A stretch of DNA of 64,000 bases from contig NZ_KK211315.1 of the NCBI RefSeq assembly GCF_000621605.1, positions 96,720 through 160,719 of the forward strand. The letters run 5' to 3'. The notes under the pieces are model-generated. The model had not been told where the DNA came from. It did no database searches and worked only from the letters and a program-made list of their open reading frames with translations. A program made the translations under genes and the position numbers. Positions within the stretch are counted from its first letter, which is position 1; each line of letters begins with the position of its first letter. Below, in pieces: positions 52,705 through 61,505 of this stretch. The DNA is from Butyrivibrio sp. MC2021. Its GTDB lineage: Bacteria > Bacillota > Clostridia > Lachnospirales > Lachnospiraceae.

Positions 52705-52902
52705 TCATCTCAATTCCTTAAATTCTTCTTTTATCCGTCGCGCAAATTCTTCCTTTGTCTCATCAGTGTATAGATACTTTTCTAATACCTTTTCACTTAC
52801 TCTGTCTTCATTAACATCATTAAGAGTATCTCTGGCCGCTTGTTCACCGAATTCATCATAAAGTTTGGCAAAATTTATAATATCTAATTTATTCTTTCCC
52901 AT
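52705..52902 (-). CDS. Small hypothetical protein C
   Basis: 65 residues, acidic and fully helical, starting MGKNKLDIINFAKLYDEFGEQ. Its ribosome site (GGAAG) is weak, but its ATG starts directly behind the neighbour's stop at 52904, so the two are probably coupled. No membrane segment and no known family. Confidence 0.5.
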   Translation of the reverse strand: MGKNKLDIINFAKLYDEFGEQAARDTLNDVNEDRVSEKVLEKYLYTDETKEEFARRIKEEFKELR

Positions 52903-52903
52903 C

Positions 52904-53056
52904 TTATCTGGCTTCCTTGGGTTCTTGTTCTATGCGGCTGTCATCTTTTTCCTTGGTAGCTAATTCTGCACTAACACCAATCTCATTTAAGAAATCCGGA
53001 TGAGATTCTTTTCTTTTTATTAACTTCAACGAAATGATTCTTTCCCTTACACTCAT
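52904..53056 (-). CDS. Small hypothetical protein D
   Basis: 50 residues from ATG 53056 behind AAAGAGGTGG. It starts MSVRERIISLKLIKRKESHP, a basic amphipathic helix, then becomes acidic. First gene of the four-gene small-protein unit; the next start lies one base past its stop region. No family known. Confidence 0.5.
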   Translation of the reverse strand: MSVRERIISLKLIKRKESHPDFLNEIGVSAELATKEKDDSRIEQEPKEAR

Positions 53057-53174
53057 GTATATAACCACCTCTTTTCTTTGTTTATGCATAAATCATAAAT
53101 CCGTGCCACAATTAGAAACAGGAATGTTTCAGAAAAAAAAGGTGGTTATCTTTCTACAGATAGAAAAATAAAAC

Positions 53175-53203
53175 GCACCTCATTCCATAATGGACTGAGG
53201 TGC
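53175..53203 (-). terminator. Terminator after XRE regulator
   Basis: Perfect 8-base arms GCACCTCA/TGAGGTGC (53175-53182, 53196-53203) with an inner TCCA/TGGA pair, then GTTTTATTTTT on the minus strand, 14 bases past the regulator's stop. Confidence 0.85.
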
Positions 53204-53216
53204 ATGTAAAATAATA

Positions 53217-53732
53217 TTACTTTTTTCTATTTCGTCTTGCTTCGTACTTTTCAATATCTATTGATCCATTAGCAATCATTTGCTCTGACCATAATTGTAA
53301 TGCTTCCACAGTAATAGATATTTTTTCCAGTTTCTCCTGAATATCAACAAAATCGTCTATTTCAGAATCGTCTATTATTTCATCTGCAGTTATGCTTATC
53401 AGCCGCCTTTGACTATCCTGAACTTCGTTTAAAGAATCAACCATATTTAGTATGATCTGTGAAAGTCCCTGGATTTTTACCTCCGGCACATATTGCTGCC
53501 CTATCGGACATTGATTTGAGCAATAGTAATTACATAAATCTGGAGCCTTATACTTTTCAGCCATTATTTTAATTTCTTCAGGATGAGGCTCGACCCTTTC
53601 ATTTTCAATTTTTTCTATACGTTCAGGAGGTATAGTCTCGAGCAATTCACTTGCCTGCTCTCGGGTTAGCTTTAATTCTTCTCTTCTCCTAAAATAGGCA
53701 TTTTTGTTTTCTTTTGAAGACACCTTCGGCAT
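53217..53732 (-). CDS. XRE-type regulator with Cys cluster
   Basis: 171 residues. An N-terminal helix-turn-helix (YFRRREELKLTREQASELL...IPPERIEKIENERV) is followed by CNYYCSNQCPIG, a C-x3-C-x3-C group that could bind a metal, and then a helical, acidic C-terminal part that looks like a dimer or partner domain. Free-standing versions of this arrangement occur in Lachnospiraceae mobile regions. It lies 90 bases behind the 796-residue gene on the same strand and probably controls it. ATG follows GGAGG. Confidence 0.8.
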   Translation of the reverse strand: MPKVSSKENKNAYFRRREELKLTREQASELLETIPPERIEKIENERVEPHPEEIKIMAEKYKAPDLCNYYCSNQCPIGQQYVPEVKIQGLSQIILNMVDSLNEVQDSQRRLISITADEIIDDSEIDDFVDIQEKLEKISITVEALQLWSEQMIANGSIDIEKYEARRNRKK

Positions 53733-53822
53733 TCTATTTTTTCCTCCATCAGTACAGTTCTTAAGACAGAAATACTGCTATTTAGCCTGTCTTATTTTCT
53801 AAATTGTATTTTTCTCTCGATT

Positions 53823-56213
53823 TTACTTAATTTTCCCTAGTTCCGCCCTACACCTATTTAAATACTTAAGATATGCTTTGGCATCTTTTATTGTATCTTT
53901 ATCCAAAGAGCACTTCTCTTCTTCTAATTCTTCAAGATTTTTTTCAACCTTATTTATTGTTACATCCACCGCCTTTGATAACTTATCCAAAGCCTCTATA
54001 TCATTAAAACGATCTTTCAACACACATTTGCTGAACACCAGCATTTTGGTTGCTAGCCTAATCAATATATCGCTATTAGTCTGCGAAAGGATTGCTGCCA
54101 TAGATGCACTACCTGATCCCGCAACACCTAAAAGAGCGCCTCCTCCTGTGATAATTGCAGTTCCACCTGCCATTCCTAATCCTCCGGCAGCTAGTGAGCC
54201 TCCTCCCACAAGAGCCAAACTAGCACTTGTAAGAGCTGCTCCATGCAACCCCACAACAGCCTCTCCGGCTATTAGTGTCGCTATTCCAGGAGCAAAAACA
54301 AATGCAAGACCACCAGAAGCTACAGCAGTTACCGCAGCCACACCGGCAGCTATTATCGTATTCTGAGTGTTACCACTAACTAATCCCTTATACTTCTTGT
54401 ATGCATCTCTAATTGCATCTATCTCAGTCTGGTTTATAATAGTTTGCTTTCTTGCAAACTGATCATCTATGTAATTGTATTTGTCCCTCTTCAACTTTTT
54501 ATACTCAGCATCCTCCTTAGAATGCAACGGGAAATATGGTTTAAATACGATTAACTCAGAAGCAATCAAATAGAACCATTTCAAATATTCCTCAGTCTGT
54601 GTAACCTTATTAATCTCCCCATATATCAATTCTTCATTTGTTACAAAATATCCTTCTTCTGTTATCCCCATTCCTTTAAGTAACATGCTTTGCCATGATT
54701 CAAGCCATGTTTTTTTCTTATCTTTATCTTTTATATTCACAGTATGCTCAATATCCTTAAGTATAGCCACTGTTTCAAGAGAATATAGGATTCTAGTTTG
54801 AATTGCATCCATGGTAAGAGCAGCAAATGCGTCACTTGAAGTCTGTTCATCTGCCATACAATCCTCGAAACTAATATCCTTACCTTTTTTCTTTTTATCT
54901 CGCCTTTGTAATATGACTTTTATATCATCACTCCAATACTTACTGTCCGCCACACATGCGAAAATAAAACGTCCTACTCCAACAATATCTACTTCAGCAA
55001 GGAGTGTCTTAGCAAACTCTCCACCTTTTTTATCCCTATTAAGAACAGCTTTTATTGTTGCTCCTGTAACATTCACTCCAACAAAACAACCGCTAGATAT
55101 AAGAACCATCCTGGAAATTAGTCTATTATTGAACGGCAGAACTGCTCCAATATCAACTTTATCCAGATCTGCAAATGTACGTATTTCCTTATTCTTAATC
55201 TCAACTGTAAATTTCTTTAAAAAATAAAAACATCTAACAATGCACTCATTTATAAGAACGGGCGCGCTTTTATTAAATGCCTCCACGCTTAGACTTTCGA
55301 TTTCCTCATGAAGATCAAATTCTTTTTCTTCCCCCTCATCGTCCTTGTATCTTGAGTTTTCGAAGGTTTTAGTAATCCACTCAGAGAAAAGTTTTTCTGA
55401 ATCGTTGTAAGAAGAAGGTATGTTTCTGAAGATAGGAAATTTGTATAGTTCCTTTAGAAGCGTCATCACTTCCTTAGGCATTTTAATATCTTCCAATAGT
55501 GTTCTGTTAGAAACAGCCACATCAACAGCCACGTTAAATACCCAATACAGGAAACCATATGCAAGTTTTTCAACTGCGTTTCTTCCAATCGCATAATATT
55601 CCGGAACCGGTTCTTTAACCAATTGTTTTTCACCAAACTTGTAGCGTTCTCCACTATATTGAGTAAAAACACTAAACACAAGCCCTGCCAGAGAAGGATG
55701 GTTGGATAAAAATCTCAGCCACTCATCAAGTCCCTCTTTAACTTCTTTATTTAACGAATCATTTACGTACGGAACAAAACGATCTTTTAAAAAAGAAACA
55801 GCTCCTTTTAAATCAGATTTTTTGTATCCTGCGATTTGGGCGGCAATAATAATATATTTCTCCCAATCGCTGTTCTTCCATTTATTAATCTTTTCTAGAC
55901 TGCTTTCTGCTAGTTTCAACTGACTGAAAGCGCCAGTAAGTAGCCCACTTGCCACTGCCGCAATGTAGTAAGAATGGTCTTTTTCACTTATACTGTCATC
56001 AAATTCAGCATCAATAAACTCATCGTTATCAAATGACCTGTCTGATTCAAACATATTGACTTCGATGTCATCGTTATATTTATATACAAAAGAATACTTA
56101 GAAGAATCTACTAATGCATATTCCACTTTTGGTTCCGTTTCAAAAAGAACATCCTGTTCCTTAATACTAACCAAGTCTGCTTTTTTTCGAGTAACAAGCT
56201 CATTTATCACCAT
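53823..56213 (-). CDS. Large protein with C-terminal glycine-zipper membrane region
   Basis: 796 residues of no family I know. The first 600 are soluble, helical and charged, with many Lys/Asp/Glu. Around 635-715 lies a very Gly/Ala-rich hydrophobic region (IIAAGVAAVTAVASGGLAF; GGGSLAAGGLGMAGGTAII) like the glycine-zipper segments of pore-forming or membrane-disrupting effectors. A short helical tail follows. There is no signal peptide, so any membrane insertion would be from inside. Paired with the XRE regulator, it fits an inducible defence effector; this is inference. Confidence 0.6.
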   Translation of the reverse strand: MVINELVTRKKADLVSIKEQDVLFETEPKVEYALVDSSKYSFVYKYNDDIEVNMFESDRSFDNDEFIDAEFDDSISEKDHSYYIAAVASGLLTGAFSQLKLAESSLEKINKWKNSDWEKYIIIAAQIAGYKKSDLKGAVSFLKDRFVPYVNDSLNKEVKEGLDEWLRFLSNHPSLAGLVFSVFTQYSGERYKFGEKQLVKEPVPEYYAIGRNAVEKLAYGFLYWVFNVAVDVAVSNRTLLEDIKMPKEVMTLLKELYKFPIFRNIPSSYNDSEKLFSEWITKTFENSRYKDDEGEEKEFDLHEEIESLSVEAFNKSAPVLINECIVRCFYFLKKFTVEIKNKEIRTFADLDKVDIGAVLPFNNRLISRMVLISSGCFVGVNVTGATIKAVLNRDKKGGEFAKTLLAEVDIVGVGRFIFACVADSKYWSDDIKVILQRRDKKKKGKDISFEDCMADEQTSSDAFAALTMDAIQTRILYSLETVAILKDIEHTVNIKDKDKKKTWLESWQSMLLKGMGITEEGYFVTNEELIYGEINKVTQTEEYLKWFYLIASELIVFKPYFPLHSKEDAEYKKLKRDKYNYIDDQFARKQTIINQTEIDAIRDAYKKYKGLVSGNTQNTIIAAGVAAVTAVASGGLAFVFAPGIATLIAGEAVVGLHGAALTSASLALVGGGSLAAGGLGMAGGTAIITGGGALLGVAGSGSASMAAILSQTNSDILIRLATKMLVFSKCVLKDRFNDIEALDKLSKAVDVTINKVEKNLEELEEEKCSLDKDTIKDAKAYLKYLNRCRAELGKIK

Positions 56214-56320
56214 TTAAAATCTCCTCCGATGCATGTAGATGCATTTGAATACAGTAAAAAACATCTATTTAATTGTATCATCATTACGTTATTAGTATGT
56301 TGCTTTTATTATATTTTATT

Positions 56321-57439
56321 TCACATTACAGATCCGCTTATATAGTTTGTCACTCCGGTAAATACCGGGAGTCCTGTCTCGTTATGCATAATCGCATAAA
56401 CAAAGGGCCTGTCAAGCCTTACTGACTTGGGATTACCCATAGGCGCACATCCTGCCACCAAAAACATTGCAGTAGCTGCTGCAGCCTTTGTTCCTTTTCT
56501 ATTCACCTCAATTCTGGCCTTATGGATAATAGAATCTGCCTTTAACCATTCACTGGAAAGAGGTGAAAAATCAGCTTCCGGTGAGAAAATATTTGTTATA
56601 CCCATGTTCATTAAAAGTTCCGCTAGCTCAGTCCTAAACTCCCCTTTATACTCAGGCATATTTACATAGACCGGATTATATTCTGCCGAATCATATAAGC
56701 CTTTGAAATCTATTCTTTCTATAGATCTTCTGAAAATTCGCTCATTACGCGCATTCTTTGGTAACAGGGCCATAAAAGAATACTCGCCACCCTTGTATGG
56801 TTTCAGAAAGCCTGTAAAGAATTCGTTTTCAATATATAAATGTTCCTTACTGAACATCATGTTTACTGTGCTCTTTATTCCATCCGCATTGTTGAACTCA
56901 TCCTCTTTAATATCGTCCTCGTCGTATTCATTCTCCCAATCAGCCTCGAACGCCACAGCATTTATCAAAGTCATAAGCATGCTTTCCATGCTGTCATCTA
57001 CTATTTGATCTATCATGCCTTTGGTTTTCTCTTTTACCCAGGAATTAACGTCTCTTACGATGTCACTAGTACAGAACAGTTCTCCGCCAAACTTGGTCTC
57101 AAGCCTGCTCTTGTATTTAGGGTTAACCGAATTCTCAATCGATTTTTTTACAATTGCAGCATTAGATAAAACCAATTCTCCGCTTGCAGACAGTTCCTTT
57201 TGTATCAAAGATATAATCCCCATGGCAGCTTCATAGGGCAGCAATCCCCTCAATACATTAGCAATCTCTTTTCTCGTCTTCCCATCTGTTGCATCAGAAG
57301 CAATAGCCAAAAGAACAATGATAGAAAGCGGTGATATGACAACATTCTCCTTTTCTTTTCCAAGGACATACTCGCCAAAAAACTTAGAAGCAAGTTTATT
57401 ATATTGTGGGCTATATATGGATATTTTATTCCTTGACAT
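56321..57439 (-). CDS. Serpin (serine-protease inhibitor family)
   Basis: 372 residues with the complete serpin layout: NVVISPLSI near 35, NAVAFEADW in the breach region, a VNRKGTKAAAATA hinge that starts the reactive loop, and RPFVYAIMHNETGLPVFTG near the end. The hinge has the small residues that allow loop insertion, so it is likely inhibitory; the P1 site cannot be fixed from sequence, but Ala/Met/Phe/Leu dominate the loop, which suggests elastase- or subtilisin-like targets. There is no signal peptide, so it seems cytoplasmic or is released on lysis. ATG follows AAGGAGG. Confidence 0.93.
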   Translation of the reverse strand: MSRNKISIYSPQYNKLASKFFGEYVLGKEKENVVISPLSIIVLLAIASDATDGKTRKEIANVLRGLLPYEAAMGIISLIQKELSASGELVLSNAAIVKKSIENSVNPKYKSRLETKFGGELFCTSDIVRDVNSWVKEKTKGMIDQIVDDSMESMLMTLINAVAFEADWENEYDEDDIKEDEFNNADGIKSTVNMMFSKEHLYIENEFFTGFLKPYKGGEYSFMALLPKNARNERIFRRSIERIDFKGLYDSAEYNPVYVNMPEYKGEFRTELAELLMNMGITNIFSPEADFSPLSSEWLKADSIIHKARIEVNRKGTKAAAATAMFLVAGCAPMGNPKSVRLDRPFVYAIMHNETGLPVFTGVTNYISGSVM

Positions 57440-57549
57440 GGTTTTGCCTCCTTAAACTATTGTTTTAAAATTCCTTTGCTATCTAACCTATAGATAATAA
57501 TGACCTTTTTTCACAGGAAATATCTACGTGGTAATTTCCGTTCTATATC

Positions 57550-58104
57550 TTATGCCAGCGCCAGCCCTGCAAACAAATCTCCCATACAAAAGCTCAGGTG
57601 CTCAGTATCTTCTTCCCTGGCAGTTTTATAAAACTCATTGAGCTCATAATCCGGGTTCTGTTCAAGCTTATATGCATCCTTTCTTCCCATTTTACGGCCA
57701 AAGGTCTTCTGACAATCCATCCAGCTTGCAAGGATGATTTCAAGACGTTCATCCTCAATGCCTTTTGCCATTACTTCATGGACAATCTGCTTTGGGTCTG
57801 AATCGCTCCAGGAAACACATCTGACATCGTCATAAGGCAGCCAGTCCAGAAACATCATCAGCGCTTCCTCAAAAGAAGGTGCAGACATAACATCGGCCTG
57901 CCTTATTCCGGTCATATTCTCAATAAACCAGTCAATGTGGCCATATTCCGGCCTTATATAGGTATTGAACTCATCAATGATCTCGTAATCTTCATCAAAA
58001 AGTACCGCTCCAATCTGAATAGTCTCCTGGCACCACTTGTAACCAAACTTCTTGTAGCCCTTTGGTACCTTACAGAACTCAAGATCTACTACCGCATATT
58101 TCAT
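57550..58104 (-). CDS. DnaQ-like 3'-5' exonuclease
   Basis: 184 residues with the DEDD-type exonuclease start AVVDLEFCK (the D-x-E pair), then IQIGAVLFDEDYEIIDEFNTYI and ENMTGIRQADV as in DnaQ/KapD-like proteins, and SWSDSDPKQI in the middle. The usual C-terminal H-x-A-x-x-D motif is not clear: the end reads EDTEHLSFC, so activity is uncertain. ATG follows GAGAGGGG. It stands alone with the palindrome cluster on its upstream side. Confidence 0.75.
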   Translation of the reverse strand: MKYAVVDLEFCKVPKGYKKFGYKWCQETIQIGAVLFDEDYEIIDEFNTYIRPEYGHIDWFIENMTGIRQADVMSAPSFEEALMMFLDWLPYDDVRCVSWSDSDPKQIVHEVMAKGIEDERLEIILASWMDCQKTFGRKMGRKDAYKLEQNPDYELNEFYKTAREEDTEHLSFCMGDLFAGLALA

Positions 58105-58170
58105 AGAACTTCCCCTCTCTGTTTAAAAATATTGAGACTTCTTACGACCTTACACTTCTATCCTAGCCCA

Positions 58171-58353
58171 TTTATTGGGTCATAAACCTCTCCAAGTATA
58201 CGCACAAGCGTTCCGAACGTAAGTGCTCAAAACCATCAAAAGTCAATAAATAAGCGGCATACAACCACTTTTGCGATTATATGCCGCTTACAATTACATA
58301 TAAAAAGATTCTATTTTATTGGGTCATTTATTGGGTCATCGTGACCCAATAAA
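58171..58353. repeat. Cluster of TTTATTGGGTCAT repeats and palindromes
   Basis: TTTATTGGGTCAT occurs at 58171-58183, 58315-58327 and 58327-58339, and its inverse TGACCCAATAAA at 58342-58353, which makes a 12-base perfect palindrome arm pair with a 3-base centre. Between them sits an independent 10-base stem (58252-58261 with 58280-58289, 18-base loop). This is the layout of a recombinase, replication or regulator site more than a simple terminator. Confidence 0.7.
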
Positions 58354-58369
58354 CACATATCCGAACATG

Positions 58370-58556
58370 TTATTCTATTAGCTTGAGCTTATCCAATGAA
58401 AACTTCCGTCTATCCTCACCTTCGCATGAGACAGCCACATAAGATTCAGTTACTTCTTCAATGCAGTCACACCACTCCGTATTATCTGGAACACGTCCTT
58501 AACTCCGTAGGCGTCAGCCAAGAAATTGGTACCAAGTACTTCTTTCAAGCATGTGA
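58370..58556 (-). pseudogene. Gene fragments including a phosphoesterase scrap
   Basis: Two overlapping frames. One (58556-58454) contains NFLADAYGVKDV; its DNA at 58492-58521 matches 24 of 30 bases of the same motif in the metallophosphoesterase gene at 62880-63578 (TFMADAYGVQDV). The other (58486-58370) reads DNTEWCDCIEEVTESYVAV to KLKLIE and ends with TAA, like the tail of some other small protein. Neither has a start. I take them as debris of two genes. Confidence 0.45.
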
Positions 58557-58826
58557 TTATTTCCTTTCTGCAAAAAGTGTCTCCGCCTTACTCATCGCTT
58601 CCATAATAGCTTCATCAGGCTGCTCAACAGCCCAATCCCAGTACATTCTGCAGCTACCTGTAAGCTTAACATTGAGGTAATCCCTATTATTTATTGCCTG
58701 CAGCGCCTCCTCATAGTGCCTAAGAAGGGTTTTATTGGCTCCTCCGTTCCTTCTTCCCTCATCGAGTTCTTTTTGTAACAACGATATTACTATCTCAATC
58801 TGCTCTATAGCTTTCCTATATTTCAT
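58557..58826 (-). CDS. Small helical hypothetical protein
   Basis: 89 residues, helical and charged: MKYRKAIEQIEIVISLLQKE, then a polar stretch with WDWAVEQPDEAIMEAM. Starts 3 bases after the DUF2007 stop with a weak ribosome site, so probably translated by coupling. No known family. Confidence 0.5.
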   Translation of the reverse strand: MKYRKAIEQIEIVISLLQKELDEGRRNGGANKTLLRHYEEALQAINNRDYLNVKLTGSCRMYWDWAVEQPDEAIMEAMSKAETLFAERK

Positions 58827-58829
58827 ATC

Positions 58830-59087
58830 TCAATTATCATCATCCTCTTCTGAAGCCTCGATGAATCCTGCACCTTCAAGAGCTTCTAGCGCTCTTTCCT
58901 CACATTCTTCCGGGATGACTATCTCTATACTCTGTGTGGTATTAGTTCCAAATAGAATTGAAAGATACTGTCCGGCTCCGTGCTCCCGCTTATAAGACGG
59001 GATATCTTCCAACTTAAGAAGTGCGACAATACTATCTGCTTCAAATGAGTCATATGTGTTGAATATAGTTACCTCTCCGTTCCCCAT
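58830..59087 (-). CDS. DUF2007-type protein
   Basis: 85 residues with the DUF2007 pattern: TIFNTYDSFEADSIVALLKLEDIPSY at the start, a GAGQYLSILFG middle and IEIVIPEECEERALEALE near the end. DUF2007 proteins are small putative signal-transducing proteins of the PII-like or ACT-like fold; function unknown. ATG follows GGAGG. Middle gene of a tight three-gene group with 59093 and 58557. Confidence 0.75.
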   Translation of the reverse strand: MGNGEVTIFNTYDSFEADSIVALLKLEDIPSYKREHGAGQYLSILFGTNTTQSIEIVIPEECEERALEALEGAGFIEASEEDDDN

Positions 59088-59092
59088 ATTTC

Positions 59093-59407
59093 TTAGTCCT
59101 CCGCCATAAAAGCATCGAAAGCATATCCCTCGATATCCTCAATAAGGTTATCTTCCTCATCGTATATCTTGTACATTTCCTGAGAGGCACCGAGAGATGC
59201 TTCTCCTTCCAGCCCTAACAACATGGTGTAAAAAGCCTCCTTCAAAACGGAATCCACAAGGCCTCTAACCTCTTCCTCAGAAATTCCTTGCGCCTCAAGA
59301 CTCATGATTTTCTCTCCCACACTGGTTTCTAAAGTCTTATCAAAGTACATCTTCAGCATATTGTCTTTTTCTTTATAGCAATTCTTTACAAATTCTTCGC
59401 CTGTCAT
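59093..59407 (-). CDS. Acidic hypothetical protein, 104 residues
   Basis: Helical and strongly acidic: GEEFVKNCYKEKDNMLKMYF, LEAQGISEEEVRGLVDSVL and an EDNLIEDIEGYAFDAFMAED tail. Small acidic single-domain proteins of this kind are common as immunity proteins, but here no toxin partner is visible next to it. Starts behind GGAG at 11 bases. Confidence 0.5.
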   Translation of the reverse strand: MTGEEFVKNCYKEKDNMLKMYFDKTLETSVGEKIMSLEAQGISEEEVRGLVDSVLKEAFYTMLLGLEGEASLGASQEMYKIYDEEDNLIEDIEGYAFDAFMAED

Positions 59408-59441
59408 AAGTAAATCTGCTCCTTCTCCTCTTTATGTCCTG

Positions 59442-60494
59442 TTAAATCCCATCCGGATAGTATTGGGCCAAATAATCCGACATCTCCAACCAGTCTATCT
59501 CCACTCGCCTTGATTCCCATTCCTCATTTAAAAATCGCCATTCATCATCATCCATCTGACTTTCAGGAAGTTTTGACGCTTCGTCTATATCCTCGATAGG
59601 TCCCAATATATGAACTGTACCTTCCCAATATCCCAGGAATTCATCCTCTACAAAGCCATTGTTCCCCAGATCAACAGTGTCAGTTAACATTCCTGTTTTA
59701 TCAAAATGAAGCCTCCAGATTCCACTATATGCAGCTCCACCACTCCCGTATTCATAAATATATCCATCAGAGCCTAACCACTGATTTATCCTTGCGCCGC
59801 CTTCCAAAATCTTCTTTGCTTTTCCATCAATCAAGGCATATGCTCTCTCATAGACGTCCATAGGAAGGCCGTCGTTATACTGATAACTGGAAACTCCAAA
59901 TATTTGTTCAAAGACTCCATCACAATCCAGATCTACGTAGGTATACCCCAAATTATTTAGATCATAATTTATATCCATCTCAATGACAGAACCGGTTTTT
60001 ACTATCGATTTTTTAGAAGTGTCTTCAAGTAATAGGTTGGTTACAGTACCATGCTGATTACTGTTATAGTCCTGATCCATCCAAGCAATAGCCTCCTTGT
60101 ATGAATCAATTACATCAGCAAAGGCTTCTGCATACAGCTCATCATATTTCTTTATAAGCTCCGGATCAGATAATCTGTAAACATAAGATTCATCATCATT
60201 AACCAGGTATGATGTATCATAGCGTACGTCATCATTGTCTTCAATTATTGCAATCTTCTTTTCTACACCAGCTTCTTCATCGTCATATTCAGCGGAACTC
60301 GTGGCTTCATCTCTTGATTCCTTTACCGGGACATCAGCGATAGCTCCTGATGATTCTACTGTTGCACCTTGCTCAAGAAAATCATTTTCATCAGAACCCT
60401 GTGAATTAGCGCAACCTGTATATAAAAGCATAGTTCCAAATATAGAATACAAAGCAAACCGTTTTGTGACAGTGCCAAATACTCGCTTAATCAT
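59442..60494 (-). CDS. Acidic lipoprotein of unknown function
   Basis: 350 residues. A lipoprotein signal with LLYTGC, then an acidic Ser/Glu linker of about 60 residues and a domain of about 230 residues rich in Asp, Tyr and Gly (LDCDGVFEQIFGVSSYQYNDG; GSGGAAYSGIW), which suggests an extracellular calcium- or ligand-binding beta fold. ATG 60494 has AAAGAGGAGC upstream; the ATG at 60512 lies on it. It precedes the small acidic genes on the same strand. Confidence 0.65.
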   Translation of the reverse strand: MIKRVFGTVTKRFALYSIFGTMLLYTGCANSQGSDENDFLEQGATVESSGAIADVPVKESRDEATSSAEYDDEEAGVEKKIAIIEDNDDVRYDTSYLVNDDESYVYRLSDPELIKKYDELYAEAFADVIDSYKEAIAWMDQDYNSNQHGTVTNLLLEDTSKKSIVKTGSVIEMDINYDLNNLGYTYVDLDCDGVFEQIFGVSSYQYNDGLPMDVYERAYALIDGKAKKILEGGARINQWLGSDGYIYEYGSGGAAYSGIWRLHFDKTGMLTDTVDLGNNGFVEDEFLGYWEGTVHILGPIEDIDEASKLPESQMDDDEWRFLNEEWESRRVEIDWLEMSDYLAQYYPDGI

Positions 60495-60541
60495 GAGCAG
60501 CTCCTCTTTCAATTTTAGTCCATCGTAATTCTTTCCGTTAA

Positions 60542-60874
60542 CTACACGCTAATTCTTTTATTAACTAAAGCCTCAAATCTATCAAGCCAAGGAATCATAA
60601 TCTTACTATTTACCCCTATCCCTAGCTTTTCCCATGCCATGGAATCTTTGGCCATTGTAATAACATCAACAAGAAAAGCTACATCTTCAGATAAGATTTC
60701 TTCGTTCCAAGGCATTTCTTCTATATCGAAGCCGGCGGTTCCAGGCGCTATATCATTTATTTCTGCCTGTTCTTGCAAAAAGGCTATCAGCGCAGCCTGT
60801 GACGATGTTTTTTCAAAGAATTCACTGGACCTTATCAATAATTCAAGGAAAAGATCAGTCCCTTGATTAGACAT
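60542..60874 (-). CDS. Hypothetical protein, about 110 residues
   Basis: Helical, acidic, no membrane segment. ATG 60874 (MSNQGTDLFLELL) is preferred because AAAGAGG lies 11 bases before it; a GTG at 60928 is possible. No family recognised. It lies 2 bases past the neighbour at 60931 if the long form is used. Confidence 0.5.
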   Translation of the reverse strand: MSNQGTDLFLELLIRSSEFFEKTSSQAALIAFLQEQAEINDIAPGTAGFDIEEMPWNEEILSEDVAFLVDVITMAKDSMAWEKLGIGVNSKIMIPWLDRFEALVNKRISV

Positions 60875-60930
60875 GGAAAGACATTCCTCTTTTTCAGTTG
60901 TTGCGTTAAACCTTATTGTATTGCCCACTC

Positions 60931-61479
60931 TTAAGCCTTTCTCATAAGAGCACAGTACACCTTCTGAAGAATCATATCTTTCAGCGGCCTATCCTCTACA
61001 TGCAGTTCATAGTTAAAGGATCCTTTCCCAAGGAAAATCGTAGCTATCTTCGTAGCCTTTCTATGGTTATCAGCGGTCGCATTGGAATATATGTCCCACA
61101 CTGTATTATCACCCGCACTTGGAACATATCCAATAAGTTCATACATAAATCGCGACAACAACAAGTCCTCTTCGCATTCAAGCTGCTTGCAATGCGGAGC
61201 CATGCAGTCATCCTGCATGCAAACGCTGTCTCTTTCCGCGTCAATCTTAAGCATCTTCTTAACAGGTGGATGTTCCTTTTCGTAGATTACTTCATACATT
61301 ATCTGCTTTACCTCCGCCATTCTGCCATCGTTGTGATTCTTCCAGTCATCCAAAAGCATCTTATCGGCTCTTAAAGAAAACTCTTTAAACCAATGACGAA
61401 GCTCCTCATCAGAAGCATCCGGATTAAATGCCATCGATGCCCAGAAGTCTGCCCTGACAAGGTCATCCATATTTGACAA
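60931..61479 (-). CDS. Hypothetical protein with Cys cluster, 182 residues
   Basis: Starts at TTG 61479, which has GGGAGG 8 bases upstream (the ATG at 61470 is too far). The middle holds CMQDDCMAPHCKQLEC, four Cys in a pattern that could bind zinc. Otherwise helical and soluble. No known family. Confidence 0.55.
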   Translation of the reverse strand: MSNMDDLVRADFWASMAFNPDASDEELRHWFKEFSLRADKMLLDDWKNHNDGRMAEVKQIMYEVIYEKEHPPVKKMLKIDAERDSVCMQDDCMAPHCKQLECEEDLLLSRFMYELIGYVPSAGDNTVWDIYSNATADNHRKATKIATIFLGKGSFNYELHVEDRPLKDMILQKVYCALMRKA

Positions 61480-61505
61480 TATTCATTCCTCCCAACATTT
61501 CCTGT

